5,236 nt of DNA from Streptomyces sp. (GTDB taxonomy: Bacteria > Actinomycetota > Actinomycetes > Streptomycetales > Streptomycetaceae), in assembly GCA_003519485.1 (NCBI GenBank), contig DOWQ01000594.1:1-5236 (forward strand). Direction: 5' to 3'. Both the position numbers and the translations under genes were made by a program. Shown here piece by piece: positions 1-3,233 of the stretch; within the stretch, counting starts at the first letter, position 1; every line of letters starts with the position of its first letter. The notes beneath the pieces were generated by a model. That model saw nothing but the letters and a program-made list of their open reading frames with translations, made no database searches and was not told the origin of the DNA.

Positions 1-10
1 GGCCCGGCCC

Positions 11-40
11 CGCCCGGAGCCGCCCGGAGCCGCCCGGAGC
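11..40. repeat. Three perfect 10-bp tandem repeats
   Basis: The unit CGCCCGGAGC occurs three times in a row with no mismatch. A 10-bp period is not a multiple of three, so this is unlikely to be a protein repeat. The sequence lies downstream of the meaB stop. The rest of 1-100 shows no convincing gene: frames are open only because the region is so GC-rich. It also contains perfect palindromes at 53-62 and 72-81, but no hairpin with a T-tract that would make a standard terminator. Confidence 0.8.
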
Positions 41-84
41 GGCAGCCCATCAGCCGGCCGGCCCTGCATCAGCCCCGGGGCAGA

Positions 85-115
85 CCCGCGTCAGCCCCCA
101 TCAGCCCCGCGTCAG
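85..115. repeat. Direct repeat across the 3' end of meaB
   Basis: CCCGCGTCAG occurs at 85-94 and again at 106-115, exactly 21 bp apart. The second copy lies in the last codons of meaB. Read on the minus strand, the last residues before the stop are GLTRG, and the sequence just after the stop would again encode GLTR in the same frame. This looks like a 7-codon duplication across the stop codon, or a small repeat in the non-coding tail. Confidence 0.6.
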
Positions 116-1057
116 TCCCTCGACCAGCTGGTCCGCCGCCGCGTAGGGGTCGAGCGTCCCGTCCACGATCCGCTCGGCCAGCGCGCCGAGCCGCCGGTCG
201 CCCCGCAGATCGCCGATCCGCTCCCGCAGTGCCGTGACCGCGATCGTCTCGACCTCGTGCGCCGCGCGCGCCCGCCGCCGCTCGCCGAGCGCGCCGCGCT
301 CCTCCAGCCAGGCCCGGTGCTTCTCCAGCGCCTCGACGACCTCGTCGACGCCCTCGCCGCGCGCGGCCACCGTCTTCACGATCGGCGGGCGCCAGTCGCC
401 CGGTGCCCGCGCCTCCCCGAGCGCCAGCATGTGATTTAGCTCACGGGCCGCGGCGTCCGCCCCGTCCCGGTCGGCCTTGTTCACCACGTACACATCGCCG
501 ATCTCCAGGATTCCGGCCTTGGCCGCCTGGATGCCGTCCCCCATGCCGGGGGCCAGCAGCACCACGCTCGTGTCGGCCTGGGAGGCGATCTCGACCTCCG
601 ACTGGCCGACGCCGACCGTCTCCACCAGCACGATGTCGCAGCCGGCCGCGTCGAGCACCCGGATGGCCTGCGGGGCGGCCCAGGCCAGCCCGCCGAGATG
701 CCCGCGGGTGGCCATCGAGCGGATGTAGACGCCCGGGTCCGAGGCGTGGTCGCTCATCCGGACCCGGTCACCGAGCAGCGCGCCGCCGGAGAACGGCGAC
801 GACGGGTCGACCGCCAGCACGCCGACCCGCTTGCCGGTCCTCCGGTACGCGGTGACGAGCGCCGAGGTCGAGGTGGACTTGCCCACGCCCGGCGAACCGG
901 TCAGCCCGACCACGTAGGCGTTGCCGGTCAGCGGTGCGAGTGCCGCCATGACCTCGCGGAGCTGCGGCGACGCCCCCTCCACCAGTGAGATCAGCCGGGC
1001 CACGGCACGCGGGCGGCCCTGCCGCGCCTGCTCGACCAGGGTGGGGACGTCCGCCAT
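101..1057 (-). CDS. meaB: Methylmalonyl-CoA mutase-associated GTPase MeaB
   Basis: This 318-residue protein is a cytoplasmic G3E-type P-loop GTPase of the MeaB/ArgK family. MeaB proteins bind methylmalonyl-CoA mutase, gate adenosylcobalamin loading and protect the mutase from inactivation. Visible motifs are the P-loop GSPGVGKS (54-61), the family block DPSSPFSGGALLGDRVRM (84-101), the G3 segment ETVGVGQSE (146-154), the GMGDGIQAAKAG stretch (171-182; in characterised MeaB this area holds a mobile switch loop) and the guanine-specificity motif NKAD (193-196). The C-terminal third is a charged helical region of the kind used for dimerisation. Length fits the family (about 310-340). The ATG is preceded by GGAG with 9 nt spacing (plus-strand 1067-1070). 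It lies 65 bp after the thiolase stop, so the two are probably co-transcribed. Older databases call such proteins LAO/AO transport ATPase (ArgK); that name is misleading. The mutase genes are not in the window. Confidence 0.95.
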   Translation of the reverse strand: MADVPTLVEQARQGRPRAVARLISLVEGASPQLREVMAALAPLTGNAYVVGLTGSPGVGKSTSTSALVTAYRRTGKRVGVLAVDPSSPFSGGALLGDRVRMSDHASDPGVYIRSMATRGHLGGLAWAAPQAIRVLDAAGCDIVLVETVGVGQSEVEIASQADTSVVLLAPGMGDGIQAAKAGILEIGDVYVVNKADRDGADAAARELNHMLALGEARAPGDWRPPIVKTVAARGEGVDEVVEALEKHRAWLEERGALGERRRARAAHEVETIAVTALRERIGDLRGDRRLGALAERIVDGTLDPYAAADQLVEGLTRG

Positions 1058-1085
1058 CAGTCAGTGCTCCGTATCTCGAAAGGGC

Positions 1086-1103
1086 CCGCGGTACGCCCCG
1101 CGG
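1086..1103 (-). other. Short intercistronic hairpin between thiolase and meaB
   Basis: CCGCGG occurs at 1086-1091 and 1098-1103, separated by 6 nt. Because CCGCGG is its own reverse complement, the two copies form a 6-bp G/C stem with a 6-nt loop in the thiolase-meaB transcript. There is no U-tract after it on the minus strand. It could be a weak attenuating or mRNA-stabilising hairpin that adjusts meaB level relative to thiolase. Short GC palindromes are common in such DNA, so chance is possible. Confidence 0.35.
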
Positions 1104-1122
1104 TCCTCAAGGGTTCTGCTGC

Positions 1123-2325
1123 TCACTTACCCGGTACCCGGACGATCAGGGCGTCGCCCTGCCCGCCGCCGCCGCACAGCGCCGCCGCGCCGGTGCCGCC
1201 GCCGCGCCGCTTCAGCTCCAGCGCCAGGTGCAGCACCAGCCGGGCGCCGGACATGCCGATCGGGTGTCCCAGGGCGATGGCACCGCCGTTGACGTTCACC
1301 TTTTCCGGGGACACCCCGAGGTCCTTCATGGACTGTACGGCGACCGCGGCGAACGCCTCGTTGATCTCGATCAGGTCGAGGTCGGCGACCTCGAGGCCCT
1401 CCTTGCCCAGCGCGTGCCGGATGGCGTTCGAGGGCTGCGACTGCAGGGAGTTGTCCGGGCCGGCCACATTGCCGTGGGCGCCGATCTCGGCGATCCACTC
1501 CAGGCCGAGCTCCTCCGCCTTCGCCTTGCTCATGACGACCACGGCGGCGGCGCCGTCCGAGATCTGCGAGGCGGTGCCGGCGGTGATGGTGCCGTCCTTG
1601 GTGAACGCGGGGCGCAGCTTGCCGAGCGACTCGGCCGTGGTCTCCGCGCGGATGCCCTCGTCCTGTGAGAAGACCACCGGCTCGCCCTTGCGCTGCGGGA
1701 TCTCGACGGGCGTGATCTCCGCCTCGAAGATGCCGTTCTTCTGCGCGGTCGCGGCGCGCTGGTGGGAGGCGGCGGCGATCTCGTCCTGCTCGGGGCGCTC
1801 GATGCCCAGGCGGGTGTTGTGCTTCTCGGTGGACTCGCCCATCGCGATGTTCTCGAAGGCGTCGGTGAGCCCGTCGTGCGCCATGGCGTCGAGCATCTCC
1901 ACCGCGCCGTACTTGTAGCCCTCGCGGGACTTGGTCAGCAGGTGCGGCGCGTTGGTCATGGACTCCTGGCCGCCGGCCACGATCACGTCGAACTCGCCGG
2001 CCCGGATCAGCTGGTCGGCCAGGGCGATGGCGTCCAGGCCGGAGAGGCAGACCTTGTTGACGGTCAGCGCGGGCACGTTCATCGGGATGCCGGCCTTCAC
2101 GGCCGCCTGCCGGGCCGGGATCTGGCCGGCGCCCGCCTGGAGCACCTGGCCCATGATCACGTACTGCACCTGGTCGCCGCCGATGCCGGCCCGGTCCAGG
2201 GCGGCCTTGATGGCCACCCCGCCGAGGTCGGCGCCGGAGAAGGTGCGCAGCGACCCGAGCAGACGCCCCATGGGCGTACGGGCGCCTGCGACGATCACAG
2301 AAGTGGTACCGGTCGTGGCAGTCAT
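1123..2325 (-). CDS. Acetyl-CoA C-acetyltransferase (thiolase)
   Basis: This 400-residue enzyme is a biosynthetic-type thiolase (thiolase II fold). It condenses two acetyl-CoA to acetoacetyl-CoA, or runs the reverse thiolysis, in the cytoplasm. Catalytic features are all present: the nucleophile Cys93 in NKVCLSG, the NEAFA motif (322-326), GHP with His354 in GHPIGMSGAR (353-362), and the second cysteine Cys384 in LCGGGGQG. These correspond to Cys89, His348 and Cys378 of the Zoogloea enzyme. Length is normal for the family (390-405), with no truncation or frameshift. The ATG has a good Shine-Dalgarno, GAAGGGG, 7 nt upstream (plus-strand 2333-2339). It is the first gene of the probable thiolase-meaB operon and is divergent from mce, which suggests joint control of acyl-CoA metabolism. 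Exact chain-length preference cannot be read from sequence; acetoacetyl-CoA is the best guess. Confidence 0.93.
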   Translation of the reverse strand: MTATTGTTSVIVAGARTPMGRLLGSLRTFSGADLGGVAIKAALDRAGIGGDQVQYVIMGQVLQAGAGQIPARQAAVKAGIPMNVPALTVNKVCLSGLDAIALADQLIRAGEFDVIVAGGQESMTNAPHLLTKSREGYKYGAVEMLDAMAHDGLTDAFENIAMGESTEKHNTRLGIERPEQDEIAAASHQRAATAQKNGIFEAEITPVEIPQRKGEPVVFSQDEGIRAETTAESLGKLRPAFTKDGTITAGTASQISDGAAAVVVMSKAKAEELGLEWIAEIGAHGNVAGPDNSLQSQPSNAIRHALGKEGLEVADLDLIEINEAFAAVAVQSMKDLGVSPEKVNVNGGAIALGHPIGMSGARLVLHLALELKRRGGGTGAAALCGGGGQGDALIVRVPGK

Positions 2326-2332
2326 GGTGCGG

Positions 2333-2339
2333 CCCCTTC
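2333..2339 (-). promoter_or_regulatory. Ribosome binding site of the thiolase gene
   Basis: Read on the minus strand this is GAAGGGG, with 7 nt to the ATG at 2325. It fixes the thiolase start and contrasts with mce, the divergent neighbour, which has no such site. Confidence 0.75.
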
Positions 2340-2384
2340 AAACGGGAATCAGTCCTCCGGAGGGGTACGGCGGCCCACCGGAGA

Positions 2385-2413
2385 ATGTTAACGAGGGTTT
2401 TCGTCAATGTACT
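2385..2413 (-). promoter_or_regulatory. Candidate thiolase promoter with an operator-like inverted repeat
   Basis: An AT-richer island sits about 60-90 bp upstream of the thiolase ATG. On the minus strand AGTACA (2408-2413) and TAACAT (2385-2390) are 17 bp apart and could be -35 and -10 elements; the -10 matches 4 of 6 consensus bases and the -35 only 3. Between them lies a 7-6-7 inverted repeat, TTAACGA (2388-2394) and TCGTCAA (2401-2407), with one mismatch. A dyad in the promoter spacer is a typical place for a TetR- or MarR-type repressor. A second reading of the -35, TTGACG within the repeat, has no well-placed -10. The regulator cannot be named from this window. Confidence 0.4.
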
Positions 2414-2453
2414 GAGCGGTACGCGCCAGGTCACCGGTCCACGGGTGTGACGG

Positions 2454-2480
2454 CGCGCACGTTGCGTAACCACGTGTGCG
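2454..2480. promoter_or_regulatory. Inverted repeat upstream of mce
   Basis: Arms CGCGCACGT (2454-2462) and ACGTGTGCG (2472-2480) are complementary at 8 of 9 positions; the remaining pair is G/T, which would still pair as G-U in RNA. The arms are separated by 9 bp and end 17 bp before the mce ATG. It could be an operator covering the mce promoter or, if transcription starts upstream, a 5' UTR hairpin. If mce is leaderless, the weak -35/-10 pair TTGCGT (2462-2467) and TGCACT (2486-2491) would overlap it. Confidence 0.4.
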
Positions 2481-2497
2481 AGCGGTGCACTGGTCCC

Positions 2498-2950
2498 ATG
2501 CTGACGCGCATCGATCACATCGGAATCGCCTGCTTCGACCTAGACAAAACTGTCGACTTCTACCGTGCCACGTACGGCTTCGAGGTGTTCCACTCGGAGA
2601 TCAACGAGGAGCAGGGGGTGCGCGAAGCCATGCTGAAGATCAATGAGACCTCGGACGGCGGCGCCTCGTACCTCCAGCTCCTGGAACCCACCCGGGACGA
2701 CTCGACCGTCGCCAAGTGGCTCGCCAAGCACGGCGAGGGCGTCCACCACATCGCCTTCGGCACCGCCGATGTCGACACCGAAGCCGCGGACATCAAGGCC
2801 AAGGGCGTACGCGTGCTGTACGACGAGCCGCGCACCGGCTCGATGGGATCCCGGATCACCTTCCTGCACCCCAAGGACTGCCACGGCGTGCTGACCGAAC
2901 TCGTCACCGCCCGGGGCGCGGACGGGCCGTCCGCGGCGGACGGCCACTGA
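2498..2950 (+). CDS. mce: Methylmalonyl-CoA epimerase
   Basis: This 150-residue protein belongs to the vicinal-oxygen-chelate (glyoxalase I/bleomycin resistance) superfamily. It interconverts (2R)- and (2S)-methylmalonyl-CoA, joining propionyl-CoA carboxylase to the B12-dependent mutase, and in Streptomyces helps set methylmalonyl-CoA supply for polyketides. Expected metal ligands are His7 (RIDHIGIA), Gln60 (YLQLLEP), His84 (GVHHIAF) and Glu134 (VLTELV). Glu43 in VREAML matches the proposed catalytic base; this mapping follows the Propionibacterium enzyme from memory (His12, Gln65, His91, Glu141, Glu48). Two beta-alpha-beta-beta-beta modules fit the length. The ATG was chosen because MLTRIDHIGIA is the conserved N-terminus; an in-frame GTG at 2474 would add eight residues lacking similarity. 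No Shine-Dalgarno precedes the ATG, so translation may be leaderless. The last nine codons (DGPSAADGH) form part of a strong hairpin. It is divergent from thiolase-meaB, and the same pathway supports co-regulation. Confidence 0.94.
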   Translation: MLTRIDHIGIACFDLDKTVDFYRATYGFEVFHSEINEEQGVREAMLKINETSDGGASYLQLLEPTRDDSTVAKWLAKHGEGVHHIAFGTADVDTEAADIKAKGVRVLYDEPRTGSMGSRITFLHPKDCHGVLTELVTARGADGPSAADGH

Positions 2951-2993
2951 CCTCGGGCCGTCCCCGGCCGGTAGAGTGGCCGTTCGGCCGGGG
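2925..2993 (+). terminator. Hairpin cluster and probable terminator after mce
   Basis: Three GC-rich stems overlap the mce 3' end. Stem A pairs GGCCGTCC (2925-2932) with GGACGGCC (2938-2945) inside the last codons. Stem B pairs that same GGACGGCC with a second GGCCGTCC (2956-2963), leaving the stop codon in a 10-nt loop. Stem C pairs CCCCGGCCG (2962-2970) with CGGCCGGGG (2985-2993), a perfect 9-bp stem with a 14-nt loop starting 11 nt after the stop. No U-tract follows, which is usual for actinobacterial terminators. A and B cannot form together, and B and C share two bases. Stem C is the best terminator candidate. Confidence 0.6.
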
Positions 2994-3022
2994 TACGGGT
3001 CCGTCGCGTGTCCGGTACGGGT
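2992..3022. repeat. Two copies of GGTACGGGT, 22 bp apart
   Basis: GGTACGGGT occurs at 2992-3000 and 3014-3022. The spacing, about two helical turns, would place both copies on the same DNA face. They lie just after the mce terminator and more than 200 bp before scy, so they could be a regulator site or a remnant of duplication. Nothing identifies a binding protein. Confidence 0.5.
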
Positions 3023-3064
3023 TCAGCGCTGTGCCCCATACCCCGCCGATGATCTGACACCATT

Positions 3065-3152
3065 CTCCGGAAGGCAGCGTTCTGCGGAAGGCAACCCCTC
3101 TGCTCCTGAGGGCATCCTCACCTCGGAAACGTACTTCCTCGGAAAGGCAGTG
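3065..3152. repeat. Degenerate GGAA-type direct repeats upstream of scy
   Basis: Four related 16-17-bp units occur in two tandem pairs. Units 3065-3081 and 3082-3098 share CT-N-CGGAAGGCA. Units 3121-3136 and 3137-3152 share the perfect 9-mer CCTCGGAAA at a 16-bp step. The first and last are also alike (GGAAGGCAGCGTT and GGAAAGGCAGTGTT). The region is less GC-rich than the flanking genes and lies where the scy promoter is expected. No clear -35/-10 pair was found. In the frame of scy it is open, but third-position GC is clearly lower (19 of 29 codons for 3063-3149), so it looks non-coding. Confidence 0.5.
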
Positions 3153-3233
3153 TTGATCGGAGACCGGACCGGCGCCTGGAACGGGCAGGGCAGCGCCGGT
3201 GTCGACGCGACCATGGGATGGATGGACCGCGCA

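Noticed and set aside
72..81. Perfect palindrome GCCCCGGGGC as meaB terminator
   Set aside because: A 10-bp palindrome without a loop cannot form a full stem, and there is no T-tract; it is expected by chance in such GC-rich DNA.
1064..1918. Plus-strand open frames opposite the thiolase and meaB (also 403-855 and 985-1668)
   Set aside because: Low-complexity Pro/Arg/Ala or Ser/Ala translations typical of antisense frames in high-GC genes; no ribosome binding sites or motifs.
1931..2497. Upstream in-frame extension of mce to 1931
   Set aside because: It would run antisense through the thiolase and its promoter; homology to the epimerase begins at the ATG at 2498.
1127..2518. 463-residue minus-strand frame overlapping the thiolase
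   Set aside because: Arg/Gly/Pro-rich out-of-frame reading of the thiolase gene; the thiolase frame has all catalytic residues.
2947..2977. Promoter-like pair CTGACC and TAGAGT just after mce
   Set aside because: The 19-bp spacing is long, TAGAGT lies in the loop of the terminator stem, and it would leave a leader of about 250 nt before scy. Kept only as a remote option.
3008..3057. Tiny GTG-started leader peptides (14 and 8 codons) before scy
   Set aside because: No convincing ribosome binding site, no regulatory codon run, and short open frames are expected by chance.
2540..3063. Minus-strand frames opposite mce
   Set aside because: No similarity to known families, and they mirror the epimerase codons.
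3125..3154. ECF sigma-type promoter GGAAAC with a downstream GTT
   Set aside because: The spacing (21 bp) is outside the usual 16-18 for such promoters, and GGAA motifs are repeated throughout this region.
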